A DNA stretch of 64,000 nt from Variovorax flavidus (GCF_030317145.1 NZ_JASZYE010000002.1:496001-560000), one strand, 5' to 3'; positions 43,426-51,795 are shown, counted from the first letter of the stretch. The notes: a model not told the origin generated them from the sequence alone. A program made the numbers and translations.

Positions 43426-43484
43426 TCAGCGTCCGCCGCGTCGACCTCGCTTAGACTCGACGCTTCCCATTTGAGGCAATTTTC

Positions 43485-44099
43485 ATGTTCGGCATCGCTG
43501 ATTACGGCGCGTTCGTCGCGGCCATCATCCTTTTCCTCGCGATCCCCGGACCGGGAAATCTGGCCTTGATCACCTCGACGGGCAAGGGCGGCATCCGCGG
43601 CGGATTGGCCGCCACCATCGGCCTGATCGCCGGTGACCAGGTTCTGATGTGGGCGGCAGTGGCCGGCGTGGCCGCCCTCCTGAACGCTTACCCGGCTGCC
43701 TTCAGCGCCGTCCAGTGGCTCGGGGCCGGCTATCTGGCCTGGCTCGGGTTCAAGATGCTGCGCGCCAAGCCGGGCGCTGCGCCCATCCTCAATATTCGCG
43801 CCGGCCAGTACTTTCGTCAGGCGCTGGCGATCACGCTGCTGAACCCGAAGGCCATCGTCTTCTACATGGCGTTCTTCCCGCTGTTCGTCGATCCGGCCCG
43901 TCACCAGGGCCTCACGACTTTCGCCGTCATGGCCCTGACGATCGCGGTCCTGACCTTCATGTACGGCTTGATCGCGACGCTGCTGACCCACTTCCTGGCC
44001 GAGCGCATGCGCGCCAACCCCCGCATTTCGGGCACCCTCAACAAGCTGGCCGGTGTGTTCCTGATCGCTTTCGGCTTCAAGCTGGCGATCTCCAGGTAA
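43485..44099 (+). CDS. LysE/RhtB-family exporter
   Basis: A 204-residue inner-membrane protein with about six helices. The N-terminal pattern FLAIPGPGNLALITSTGKGGIRGGLAATIGLIAGD and NPKAIVFYMAFFPLFVD are typical of the LysE/RhtB amino-acid exporters. The substrate is unknown. TTAGACT at 43451-43457 is a plausible -10 element before the gene. It sits between rsmG and parA. Confidence 0.9.
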   Translation: MFGIADYGAFVAAIILFLAIPGPGNLALITSTGKGGIRGGLAATIGLIAGDQVLMWAAVAGVAALLNAYPAAFSAVQWLGAGYLAWLGFKMLRAKPGAAPILNIRAGQYFRQALAITLLNPKAIVFYMAFFPLFVDPARHQGLTTFAVMALTIAVLTFMYGLIATLLTHFLAERMRANPRISGTLNKLAGVFLIAFGFKLAISR

Positions 44100-44101
44100 G
44101 C

Positions 44102-44155
44102 ATGACAAGTCTCCCAGCCCGCATTCCACCGCTCGACCTCCGGCAAGGCGCCTGA
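44102..44155 (+). CDS. possible 17-residue upstream open frame of parA
   Basis: ATG at 44102 opens a 17-codon frame (MTSLPARIPPLDLRQGA) ending 3 bases before the parA ATG. It has no clear ribosome-binding site but its stop is close enough for coupling to parA, whose own AAGG lies inside it. It may be chance. Confidence 0.2.
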   Translation: MTSLPARIPPLDLRQGA

Positions 44156-44158
44156 CCC

Positions 44159-45025
44159 ATGGCAAAGATCTTCTGCATTGCGAACCAGAAGGGCGGCGTC
44201 GGCAAGACCACGACGACCGTCAATCTTGCGGCTGGCCTGGCGAAGGTGGGGCAACGAGTCCTGATGATCGACCTCGATCCGCAGGGCAACGCCACCATGG
44301 GCTCGGGCATCGACAAGCGCCAGCTGGAAACGACCGTCTACGACGTGCTGCTCGAATCGGCCTCGGTGGCCGAGGCGCGGGTGACGGCCGAAAAGTGCGG
44401 CTACGACGTCCTGGGTGCCAACCGCGAACTGGCCGGCGCCGAGGTCGAAATGGTCGCGCTGGACCGCCGGGAGAAGCGCTTGCGGACCGCGCTGGCTGCG
44501 GTCGGTGCCGAATACGACTTCATCCTGATCGACTGCCCGCCGAGCCTGAGCCTGCTCACGCTGAACGGGCTGTGTGCCGCGCACGGCGTGATCGTGCCCA
44601 TGCAATGCGAGTACTTCGCGCTGGAAGGGCTGACCGACCTGGTCAACACGATCAAGCAGGTGCACGCCAACCTCAACAAGAATCTGCAGATCATCGGCCT
44701 GCTGCGCGTGATGTTCGATCCGCGCATCACGCTGCAGCAGCAGGTCAGCGAGCAGCTCAAGGGGCACTTCGGCGACAAGGTGTTCGATACGGTGATCCCG
44801 CGCAACGTGCGGCTGGCGGAAGCGCCCAGCTACGGACTGCCGGGCGTGGTCTTCGATCCGGGCGCCAAGGGCAGCCAGGCCTTCGTGGCCTTCGCCCAGG
44901 AACTGGTCGAGAAGATGCCGCCCGCGAGCGCACTGGCGGCTGAGGCACCGGTGCCTGTCGCCCCCGTCGCGCCAGTCCCGATGGACCCGCCCACGGTGAC
45001 CGACCAGGTGCCCGAAAGCCCTTGA
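44159..45025 (+). CDS. parA: chromosome-partitioning ATPase ParA
   Basis: A 288-residue deviant-Walker ATPase. Walker A' is KGGVGKTTTTVNLAAGL at residues 11-27, Walker A'' is DLDPQGNATMG and Walker B is FILIDCPPSLSLLT. There is no N-terminal HTH, as expected for chromosomal (Soj-type) ParA. A Pro/Val/Ala-rich tail of about 30 residues is extra. With ParB and parS it moves replicated origins apart along the nucleoid. The parA and parB genes are split by an alpha/beta hydrolase gene. Confidence 0.95.
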   Translation: MAKIFCIANQKGGVGKTTTTVNLAAGLAKVGQRVLMIDLDPQGNATMGSGIDKRQLETTVYDVLLESASVAEARVTAEKCGYDVLGANRELAGAEVEMVALDRREKRLRTALAAVGAEYDFILIDCPPSLSLLTLNGLCAAHGVIVPMQCEYFALEGLTDLVNTIKQVHANLNKNLQIIGLLRVMFDPRITLQQQVSEQLKGHFGDKVFDTVIPRNVRLAEAPSYGLPGVVFDPGAKGSQAFVAFAQELVEKMPPASALAAEAPVPVAPVAPVPMDPPTVTDQVPESP

Positions 45026-45051
45026 GCTCATCCCATCCTTCTTCGCCCCAG

Positions 45052-45594
45052 ATGACCGTCACGAAAACCCTGCTGCTGCCTGGTTGGCAGAACAGCGACC
45101 CTGACCATTGGCAAAGCCGCTGGGAGGCGATCTACGGCGACCACCGCGTCGAGCAGCACGACTGGATGCGCCCACTGCGCGGAGACTGGTCCGCCCGGCT
45201 TGAGGAAGAAGTGCTCGCGGCGCCCGGCCCGGTCGTCCTCGTGGCGCACAGCCTCGGCTGCATCCTGGTCGCAGCGTGGGCAGCGCACTCGCGCCACACC
45301 GGCAAGGTCCGCGCCGCACTGCTGGTGGCACCCGGGGACCTGGAGCGCGACGACCTCCGCCAGATGATTCCCGGCTGGGCGCCCATCGTCCGCCAGCCGC
45401 TGCCGTTTCCGTCCCTGATGGTGGCAGCGCATGACGATCCCTATTGCGATGCGGCCCGCTCCCGGGAGATGGCGCGCGACTGGCACTCTATATATAGAGA
45501 CGCCGGCGCTCGCGGCCACATCAACAGCGAATCCGGCCTGGGCGACTGGCCCGAAGGCCGCGCGCTGCTGAACGACCTACTGAAAGAAGACTGA
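45052..45594 (+). CDS. RBBP9/YdeN-family serine hydrolase
   Basis: A 180-residue alpha/beta hydrolase of the RBBP9/YdeN type. It has LLPGWQNSDPDHWQSRWE near the start, the nucleophile Ser in VLVAHSLGCILVA, an Asp in AAHDDPYC and a His in GHINSESGLGDWPEG. The substrate is unknown. It lies between parA and parB with 5 bases to parB and so is probably co-transcribed with them. Codons 146-149 (TCT ATA TAT AGA) are rare here and form part of a 14-base palindrome. A TTG at 45022 is an alternative start. Confidence 0.85.
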   Translation: MTVTKTLLLPGWQNSDPDHWQSRWEAIYGDHRVEQHDWMRPLRGDWSARLEEEVLAAPGPVVLVAHSLGCILVAAWAAHSRHTGKVRAALLVAPGDLERDDLRQMIPGWAPIVRQPLPFPSLMVAAHDDPYCDAARSREMARDWHSIYRDAGARGHINSESGLGDWPEGRALLNDLLKED

Positions 45595-45599
45595 CCTCC

Positions 45600-46541
45600 A
45601 TGGCCACCAAAAAACCCAAGGGCCTCGGCCGCGGACTCGAAGCCCTGCTCGGGCCCACCTTCAACGGGCCGGACACCGCGACCGCCGATGATGTCGCACC
45701 GCCCAACCCCACGACCCTGAATCTCGACCAGATGGTCCCCGGCGTCTACCAGCCCCGGACCCGCATGGACGAGGGCGCCCTGTACGAACTGGCCGAGAGC
45801 ATCAAGGCGCAGGGCATCATGCAGCCCATCCTGGTCCGTCGCCTGGACGCCGAGATGGCGCGCGCCAAGAATGCCGAGTTCGAAATCATCGCGGGCGAGC
45901 GCCGCTTCCGCGCGGCCAGCCTGGCCGGGCTCGAAAGCGTGCCCGTGCTCGTGCGCGACGTGCCGAACGAAGCCGCCGCGGCCATGTCGCTGATCGAGAA
46001 CATCCAGCGCGAAGACCTCAATCCGCTGGAAGAAGCTCAAGGCCTGCAACGCCTGGTCGCTGAGTTTGGGCTCACTCACGAGTCGGCGGCCCAAGCCGTG
46101 GGCCGGTCCCGCAGCGCTGCCAGCAACCTGCTGCGCCTGCTGAACCTGGCCGAGCCGGCGCAGGCCATGCTCATGGCCGGCGACATCGACATGGGCCATG
46201 CCCGTGCCTTGCTGTCGCTCGACAAGGGCACCCAGATCACCGCAGCGAACCAGATCGCCGCCAAGAAGATGTCGGTGCGCGAGGCCGAGGCGCTGGTCAA
46301 GAAGCTGGCGGCCGAGTTCAGCCTCACGCCTTCGCCGCGCCGCGGCGCCGGCGAGAAGTCGCGGGACCTCCTGCGGGTCGAGGAAGAACTCGCCGACCTC
46401 CTGGCGGCTGAAGTCGAAGTCCGCATCAAGAAGCGCAGCAAGCGCGGCGGCCGCATCGAGGAAAGCGGCGAACTGGCCATTCACTTCGGTTCGCTCGAAG
46501 CGCTCAACGGACTGATCGACCGCATCCGCCAAACGGCATAG
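45600..46541 (+). CDS. parB: chromosome-partitioning protein ParB
   Basis: A 313-residue ParB. The N-terminus KGLGRGLEALLG is the ParA-contact segment. The CTP-binding domain has GERRFRA (99-105) and ENIQREDLNPLEEA (about 133-146). A helix-turn-helix follows (SAAQAVGRSRSAASNLLRLLNL), and the C-terminal dimer domain ends IHFGSLEALNGLIDRI. It binds the parS sites in mnmG and rsmG and spreads as a CTP-driven clamp. Confidence 0.96.
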   Translation: MATKKPKGLGRGLEALLGPTFNGPDTATADDVAPPNPTTLNLDQMVPGVYQPRTRMDEGALYELAESIKAQGIMQPILVRRLDAEMARAKNAEFEIIAGERRFRAASLAGLESVPVLVRDVPNEAAAAMSLIENIQREDLNPLEEAQGLQRLVAEFGLTHESAAQAVGRSRSAASNLLRLLNLAEPAQAMLMAGDIDMGHARALLSLDKGTQITAANQIAAKKMSVREAEALVKKLAAEFSLTPSPRRGAGEKSRDLLRVEEELADLLAAEVEVRIKKRSKRGGRIEESGELAIHFGSLEALNGLIDRIRQTA

Positions 46542-46604
46542 TTCGGCTGCGGCGGATTCCTGGCTGTCCGGGCGATTGATTCATCCGGTTACTTCAGCCT
46601 ATTC

Positions 46605-46626
46605 TCTGGTTTCGTTTTTAACCAGA
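46605..46626 (+). terminator. possible terminator hairpin after parB
   Basis: TCTGGTT and AACCAGA form a 7-base stem around the loop TCGTTTTT, 64 bases after parB. The T run is in the loop rather than behind the stem, so it may instead be an operator or leader structure of the next gene, whose ATG is 23 bases downstream. Confidence 0.3.
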
Positions 46627-46648
46627 AAGTATTAAGAGGGATCCAGCC

Positions 46649-47545
46649 ATGGACAACACGAGACTTCCGCTCGCGGCCCTTGCCTTGGGCGCGCTGTTCC
46701 TGACCGGTTGTGAAACCACGGACATGCAAATGGGCAGCCAGAGCGCGAAGACGGTGGCCACTGGCAGCGCGGCCGGCAGTGCGTCGGCCAACACCAACAC
46801 GGCGCTCGAAAAGTGCGCGTCGCCGCTGGGCACGGTCTCGCTGGTCGAGAACCAGTCGGCGGGCTGGTACACCATCATCCGCAACGAATACAAGCTGCCG
46901 CCCACGGCCAACCTGCTGCGCCTGCTGGTCCAGCAATCGAACTGCTTCGTGGTGGTCGAGCGCAGCGCGGCCGGCATGAACGCCATGTCCCGCGAGCGCC
47001 AGCTCATGCAATCGGGCGAGATGCGGCAGGGCAGCAACTTCGGCGCCGGCCAGATGGTCGCCTCCGACTACGCGTTGTCGCCCGAGATCGTCTTCAGCAA
47101 CCAGAACGCCGGCGGCGTGGGCGGCGCACTCGGCGGCCTGGTGGGCGGCCGCTACAGCGGCGTGCTCTCGGCCGTCGGGGGGAGCATGCAGACCAAGGAG
47201 GCCAGCGCGATGCTCACGCTGGTCGACAACCGCTCGGGCGTTCAGGTGTCCGCGTCGGAAGGCAGCGCGTCCAAGACCGATTTCGGCGCCTTCGGCTCGG
47301 TGTTCGGCGGCAGCGCCGCGGCAGGGCTCGGCGGCTACACCAACACGGCGCAAGGCAAGGTCATCAGCGCCGCCTTCATGGACGCGTTCAACCAGATGGT
47401 CGTCTCGCTGCGCAACTACAAGGCACAGACGGTCCAGGGCCAGGGGCTCGGCGGCGGCGGCCGGCTGGGCGTGGACGGTGGAGCGGCCCCTTCACAGACT
47501 TCGGCGCCGGCGGCTCCGCGCTCCGGCTCCAACACGAAAAAATAA
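46649..47545 (+). CDS. CsgG/HfaB-like lipoprotein
   Basis: A 298-residue lipoprotein with signal and lipobox LFLTGC (Cys21). The body matches the CsgG/HfaB-type fold: TANLLRLLVQQSNCFVVVERSAAGMNAMSRERQLMQSGEMR, then YALSPEIVFSNQNAGG, glycine-rich strands, and SAMLTLVDNRSGVQVSASEG. CsgG proteins form export pores or envelope scaffolds; no curli genes are near. The tail from residue 265 is Gly/Ala/Ser-rich. A strong terminator follows. Confidence 0.8.
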   Translation: MDNTRLPLAALALGALFLTGCETTDMQMGSQSAKTVATGSAAGSASANTNTALEKCASPLGTVSLVENQSAGWYTIIRNEYKLPPTANLLRLLVQQSNCFVVVERSAAGMNAMSRERQLMQSGEMRQGSNFGAGQMVASDYALSPEIVFSNQNAGGVGGALGGLVGGRYSGVLSAVGGSMQTKEASAMLTLVDNRSGVQVSASEGSASKTDFGAFGSVFGGSAAAGLGGYTNTAQGKVISAAFMDAFNQMVVSLRNYKAQTVQGQGLGGGGRLGVDGGAAPSQTSAPAAPRSGSNTKK

Positions 47546-47562
47546 GGCAGCGCTCAGGGTGC

Positions 47563-47599
47563 AAAAGCCCGGTGGCTCTTTCGAGCCCCGGGCTTTTTT
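47563..47599 (+). terminator. Rho-independent terminator
   Basis: AAAAGCCCGG pairs with CCGGGCTTTT, enclosing an inner GGCTC/GAGCC stem, and is followed by a T run. It ends the CsgG-like transcript and isolates it from the toxin-antitoxin pair. Confidence 0.9.
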
Positions 47600-47638
47600 C
47601 ATGGCGGCTGGCATTCGCCAACCTTGTCGCAAGTGAAT

Positions 47639-47667
47639 TTGCGATTACTTCGAATGCTGCGTTTATT
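47639..47667 (+). promoter_or_regulatory. possible sigma-70 promoter for the HTH-PIN operon
   Basis: TTGCGA and TTTATT are spaced 17 bases apart in an AT-rich patch 80 bases before the antitoxin start. The match is moderate (four of six in each box). Confidence 0.3.
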
Positions 47668-47746
47668 TCGTTTATGCTCGGTCATTCGTGTCAGCGTGCC
47701 GGCCTGAACCTGGCTGCCCGTTGATCTGCTCGAAGGAGATAGCCGC

Positions 47747-48211
47747 ATGACCACCGAATTGCTCGAACCCGCCACGCAGATGGAGGCCGAAATGGCCGCC
47801 GTGGCCCACCGGTGCCTCGTGACCGCGCTCGACCACTCGAAGGCAGATCACATCGACGTGACGCTCGATCTGGACGATGAGAGCCAGACGGCGCCGGTCC
47901 TGAAACTGCCGCCCAAGGCCCTGCATCTGCTCGCCCACGTGCTGCGCTCGATGGCGGCGCGCCAGCCCCTCATGCTGGTGCCGCAGCAGGCCGAATTGAC
48001 CACCCAGGAGGCGGCCTCGTTCCTGAACGTCTCGCGCCCCTTTGTCATCAAGGAGATAGAGGAGGGGCGGTTGAGGCATCGCAAGGTTGGCCGCCATCGG
48101 CGCATCGCGTTCGAGGACTTGTTGGCTTATCAGGTCGCGTCGCGCCAGAAGTCGCGCGACGCGCTCGACGAGCTGGCGCGCGTGTCCCAGGAAGCCGGCT
48201 TCGAGTTCTGA
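47747..48211 (+). CDS. excisionase-type HTH antitoxin
   Basis: A 154-residue protein. The C-terminal half has the HTH_17 excisionase-like fold LTTQEAASFLNVSRPFVIKEIEEGRLRHRKVGRHRRIAFEDLLAY. The N-terminal half (residues 20-75) is acidic and helical. AAGGAG lies 8 bases before the ATG. It ends four bases before a PIN-domain gene, the usual antitoxin-then-toxin order. It should neutralise the toxin and repress the operon. Confidence 0.85.
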   Translation: MTTELLEPATQMEAEMAAVAHRCLVTALDHSKADHIDVTLDLDDESQTAPVLKLPPKALHLLAHVLRSMAARQPLMLVPQQAELTTQEAASFLNVSRPFVIKEIEEGRLRHRKVGRHRRIAFEDLLAYQVASRQKSRDALDELARVSQEAGFEF

Positions 48212-48215
48212 GTCG

Positions 48216-48791
48216 ATGGCGGGCTCCGCGCGGTTCACCGCGATCCTCGACGCCTGCGTGCTGTACCCGCAACTCGTGCGCGACATCCTGATGCGGCTGA
48301 CCTTCGCGGGCCTGTACCACGCGCGGTGGAGCGCGACCATCGAGAACGAGTGGACGCGCAACCTGCTCGAAAAAATGCCGGGGCAGGCGAGGGCGATCGA
48401 ACGCACCGTGCTCCTCATGCGCGAGGCGGTCCCGGATTGCCTCGTCGTGGGTCACGAGAGTCTCATCCCCGGCCTCGAGCTGCCCGATCCGGATGACCGC
48501 CATGTCCTGGCCGCGGCGATCGCGGGCCACGCGGACGCCATCGTGACCTACAACCTGAAGGACTTTCCCGCCGAGGTGCTCGCCGTCCACCACATCGAGG
48601 CGCAGCACCCGGACGAATTCATCATGAACCAGTTCGAACTGCATGAACTGGCGGCGCTGACCGCGATCAAGGAGATGCGCGCGACCTGGACCCACCCCGC
48701 GCGCTCTGCCGAGGAACTCGTCAAGGCGTTGGAGCTGCGCGGCCTGCCGCAGACGGCGGTCTACCTTGCCGAAGCCTCCAAGCTGATCTGA
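48216..48791 (+). CDS. PIN-domain ribonuclease toxin
   Basis: A 191-residue PIN-domain protein. Acidic active-site residues are visible: Asp12 in AILDACVLYP, Glu43/45 in ENEW, Asp91-94 in PDPDDRH and Asp116 in YNLKDFP. It is longer than classical VapC (about 130 residues) and carries a C-terminal helical extension. This belongs to the PIN_3-like group paired with excisionase-type antitoxins. Target RNA is unknown. No own ribosome-binding site is seen, so translation is probably coupled to the antitoxin. Confidence 0.85.
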   Translation: MAGSARFTAILDACVLYPQLVRDILMRLTFAGLYHARWSATIENEWTRNLLEKMPGQARAIERTVLLMREAVPDCLVVGHESLIPGLELPDPDDRHVLAAAIAGHADAIVTYNLKDFPAEVLAVHHIEAQHPDEFIMNQFELHELAALTAIKEMRATWTHPARSAEELVKALELRGLPQTAVYLAEASKLI

Positions 48792-48811
48792 ACCCGGCGC
48801 GTCGAGGCGCG

Positions 48812-50236
48812 CTACAGGCTGAAAATCTTCCCGGGATTCATGATGTTCTTCGGATCGAGCGCTCGCTTGATCGTCCGCATCATGTCGACCGCACCCGCGC
48901 CGGCTTCGTCCACGAGAAAGCCCATCTTGTGCAGGCCGACGCCGTGTTCGCCCGTGCAGGTGCCTTCGAGTGCGAGGGCGCGCGACACCAGCGCGTGATT
49001 CAGCTTCTCGGCCGCGACGCGCTCTTCGGGTGCGTTGGGATCGAGCAGATAGCCGAAGTGGAAATTGCCGTCGCCCACGTGGCCGACCAGGAAGTAGGGG
49101 ATGCCGCTGGCGTCGGCCTCGGTCACGGATTCGAGCAGGCAATCGGCCAGGCGCGAGATCGGCACGCAGGTGTCGGTGGAAATCACCCGGCAGCCGGGAC
49201 GCGACTGCACGGCCGCGAAGTAGCTGTTGTGGCGTGCGGTCCAGAGGCGCGTGCGCTCCTCGGGCGTGCTGGCCCATTCGAAGGCCTTGCCGCCGTGGCC
49301 GCTCGCCAGTTCCTGCACGGTCTCGGCCTGTTCCTTCACGCCGGCCGGCGAGCCGTGGAATTCCATCAGGAGCATCGGCTCCTCGCGCAGCCCAAGCTTG
49401 GAGTAGGCATTGACCATGCGCACGGTGTTCACGTCGATCAGTTCCACGCGCGCGATCGGCACGCCGAGCTGGATGACCTCGATGGTGGTGCGCACCGCGG
49501 CCTCGATGCTCGGGAAGGAGCAGATCGCGGCCGACACGGCTTCGGGCAGCGGGTAGATGCGCAAGGTGACTTCGGTGATCACGCCGAGCGTGCCTTCGCT
49601 GCCGACCAGCAGGCGGGTGAGGTCGTAGCCCGCCGATGACTTCTTGGCGCGCGTGCCGGTGCGGATCACTTCGCCGCTGGCCGTGACCACTTCGAGCGCC
49701 AGCACGTTCTCGCGCATGGTGCCGTAGCGCACGGCGTTCGTGCCGCTCGCGCGCGTGGCCGCCATGCCGCCGATCGAGGCATCGGCGCCGGGGTCGATCG
49801 GGAAGAAGAGGCCGGTGCTCTTGATCTCGTCATTGAGCTGCTTGCGCGTGACGCCGGGCTGCACCGTCACGGTGAGGTCGTCGGCGTTGACGGACAGCAC
49901 GCGGTTCATGCGGCTCACGTCGATGCTGATGCCGCCCTGCACCGCGAGCAGGTGCCCTTCGAGCGAAGAACCGACGCCGAAGGGGATCACCGGCACGCTG
50001 TAGTCGCTCGCGAGCTTGACCGCATCGGCCACGTCCTGCGTGCTCTCGGCAAAGACCACGGCGGAAGGCGGCGGTGCGTCGAAGGAGGATTCATCGCGGC
50101 CGTGCTGCGTGCGCACCGCCAGCGCCGTGGAACAGCGGTCGCCGAAGCGGGCCTTCAGGGCCTCGATCAGCGCGTCGGGCACCTCGCGCAGCGCAATCTC
50201 CGGCGTGAGATGGGAAAGGGCGGTGGGGGCGTTCAT
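48812..50236 (-). CDS. FAD-linked oxidase, D-lactate dehydrogenase/GlcD type
   Basis: A 474-residue flavoprotein. The FAD-binding PCMH domain has VIPFGVGSSLEGHLLAVQGGISID, GADASIGGMAATRASGTNAVRYGTMRENV and GSEGTLGVITEVTLR. The C-terminal domain has HVGDGNFHF and ALEGTCTGEHGVGLHKMGFL, the metal/substrate region. This fits cytochrome-type D-lactate dehydrogenases or glycolate oxidase subunit GlcD; the lack of glcE and glcF nearby favours D-lactate. It donates electrons to the respiratory chain. It is divergent from the adenosyltransferase. Confidence 0.9.
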   Translation of the reverse strand: MNAPTALSHLTPEIALREVPDALIEALKARFGDRCSTALAVRTQHGRDESSFDAPPPSAVVFAESTQDVADAVKLASDYSVPVIPFGVGSSLEGHLLAVQGGISIDVSRMNRVLSVNADDLTVTVQPGVTRKQLNDEIKSTGLFFPIDPGADASIGGMAATRASGTNAVRYGTMRENVLALEVVTASGEVIRTGTRAKKSSAGYDLTRLLVGSEGTLGVITEVTLRIYPLPEAVSAAICSFPSIEAAVRTTIEVIQLGVPIARVELIDVNTVRMVNAYSKLGLREEPMLLMEFHGSPAGVKEQAETVQELASGHGGKAFEWASTPEERTRLWTARHNSYFAAVQSRPGCRVISTDTCVPISRLADCLLESVTEADASGIPYFLVGHVGDGNFHFGYLLDPNAPEERVAAEKLNHALVSRALALEGTCTGEHGVGLHKMGFLVDEAGAGAVDMMRTIKRALDPKNIMNPGKIFSL

Positions 50237-50304
50237 CGAGGCGATCTCCTGAAGGGTCTAACATTCTACGAACCGCACCCTCAAAAGCCACGGAAGACAC
50301 CCTC

Positions 50305-50889
50305 ATGGGCAACCGCCTCACACAGATCGCGACGCGCACCGGCGACGACGGCACCACCGGCCTCGGCGACAACACGCGCGTGCCCAAGGACCACCTGCGC
50401 GTGCACGCGATGGGCGACGTCGACGAACTCAACTCGAACATCGGCGTGCTGCTGTGCGAGCCGATACCGGACGGGGTGCGCGAGCTGCTGGTCGACGTGC
50501 AGCACCAGCTGTTCAATCTGGGCGGAGAGCTGTCGATGCCCGGCTACACGCTGCTCAAGCCCGACGCGCTGCTGCAGCTGGACAACGCGCTCGCCGAGCA
50601 CAACGCGGCGCTGCCGCGGCTGGCCGAGTTCATTCTTCCGGCGGGCACGCGCGCCGCGTCGCTCGCGCATGTGTGCCGCACCGTGGCCCGGCGGGCGGAG
50701 CGTGCCGTCGTGGCACTGGGCGCGGATGCGCAGATCAACGATACGCTGCGCCGCTATCTCAATCGATTGAGCGATCTGCTCTTCGTGCTGGCGCGCGTGC
50801 TCAACCGCGTCGACGGCGGCGATGACGTGTACTGGAAGAGCGAACGCATGGCGCGAGCCGCCGCGGACGAGCAGGCTTCCGAAACCTGA
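50305..50889 (+). CDS. cob(I)alamin adenosyltransferase, PduO type
   Basis: A 194-residue protein with the PduO/MMAB motifs TRTGDDGTTGLGDNTRVPKD (ATP site) and VCRTVARRAERAVV plus RYLNRLSDLLFVLARVLNR. It transfers the adenosyl group of ATP to cob(I)alamin, giving coenzyme B12. It is not in a cobalamin operon; stand-alone genes of this kind often serve methylmalonyl-CoA mutase. Confidence 0.93.
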   Translation: MGNRLTQIATRTGDDGTTGLGDNTRVPKDHLRVHAMGDVDELNSNIGVLLCEPIPDGVRELLVDVQHQLFNLGGELSMPGYTLLKPDALLQLDNALAEHNAALPRLAEFILPAGTRAASLAHVCRTVARRAERAVVALGADAQINDTLRRYLNRLSDLLFVLARVLNRVDGGDDVYWKSERMARAAADEQASET

Positions 50890-50908
50890 GACAAAGGAAA
50901 TTCAGCAG

Positions 50909-51232
50909 ATGTCCCCAATGAAGAGAACCCGCACCATCCTGGCCCCGGCAGCCGCATGGATCGTGCTCGGCGCACTGGTGCTTCCCGCTCACGCAGCCAC
51001 CGGCAACACGCACGACAGCAAGGTGCTGGGCGGCATCGAACGCGGTGCCGACGCCACCGGCCGTGGCATCGAGCGCGCAGGCAACGCGACGAGACGGGGC
51101 GTGGACACGACGGCCGAGCGCGCGAGCGCGCCGGTTCGGCGCTGGGGCGAATCGCTGGGCCGCAAGCTCTCGCCCCATTCGGGCGCCAGGCCGTCCGCGC
51201 CGGCGATCGGTCCGCAAGGCAACACGCCGTGA
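50909..51232 (+). CDS. small secreted basic protein of unknown function
   Basis: A 107-residue protein with a signal peptide (KRTRTILAPAAAWIVLGALVLPAHA). The mature part has a repetitive helix-like stretch: GIERGADATGRGIERAGNATRRGVDTTAERA, in which the unit GIERA/GADAT recurs every 11 residues. AAGGAA lies 9 bases before the ATG. It follows the adenosyltransferase by 19 bases. The family is unknown to me. Confidence 0.7.
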   Translation: MSPMKRTRTILAPAAAWIVLGALVLPAHAATGNTHDSKVLGGIERGADATGRGIERAGNATRRGVDTTAERASAPVRRWGESLGRKLSPHSGARPSAPAIGPQGNTP

Positions 51233-51235
51233 CGC

Positions 51236-51258
51236 AAGCCGGGCCTTCGCCCGGCTTT
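51236..51258 (+). terminator. hairpin terminator (weak T run)
   Basis: AAGCCGGGC and GCCCGGCTT form a perfect 9-base stem with loop CTTC, just after the secreted protein gene. Only a short T run follows. Confidence 0.6.
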
Positions 51259-51351
51259 ACCTTGCTTCACCTCGCGCGTACATGCACCGGGTGAGCGCGA
51301 TACATGCGCATTCCACACTGGACTCCTCATCAACGCAGAAGGAGTTCCAGA

Positions 51352-51783
51352 ATGAACAAGTCAAAGAGCATGGCAGTCGCAGCCGCAGCGCTGGCGATGT
51401 GCATGGCGGGAAGTGCCTTCGCGCAGGACGGCCGTTTCGATCGCGGACCCGATCGCCACGACGACCGCCATGACCGCTACGAGCAGCAGCAGCAACACCA
51501 CCGCCAGGGCGGCCCGAACAACGGCCACTATCAGCAGCGCCCCCAGGACTTCCGTCCGGGCCCGCAGTACAGCCGCCCGGCCTATCCCAACCCGCACGTC
51601 GAATGGCGCAGGGGCGGTCGCGTGCCGAGCGAATACCGGAGCCGCAGCTACGTCGTCAATGATTGGCGCGGCCATCGCCTGCACCAGCCGCCGCGCGGCT
51701 ACCAGTGGGTGGGCGTGGGTGGGGACTTCGTGCTGGCGGCGGTCGCTACCGGCCTGATCGCGCAGATCATCGTCGGCCAGTAG
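51352..51783 (+). CDS. RcnB-family periplasmic protein
   Basis: A 143-residue exported protein. The signal peptide (residues 1-24) is followed by a His-, Arg-, Asp- and Gln-rich stretch (DRHDDRHDRYEQQQQHHRQ). The C-terminal RcnB-like domain holds VPSEYRSRSYVVNDWRGHRLHQPPRGYQWVGVGGDFVLAAVATGLI. RcnB modulates Ni/Co export in E. coli; many other members have unknown roles. AAGGAG lies 7 bases before the ATG. Confidence 0.85.
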   Translation: MNKSKSMAVAAAALAMCMAGSAFAQDGRFDRGPDRHDDRHDRYEQQQQHHRQGGPNNGHYQQRPQDFRPGPQYSRPAYPNPHVEWRRGGRVPSEYRSRSYVVNDWRGHRLHQPPRGYQWVGVGGDFVLAAVATGLIAQIIVGQ

Positions 51784-51795
51784 GCCGGCGCAGGC

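Noticed and set aside
40844..46541. A replication origin (oriC) beside the par genes
   Set aside because: mnmG, rsmG and par genes are often near oriC, but no dnaA, dnaN or cluster of DnaA boxes is visible in this window.
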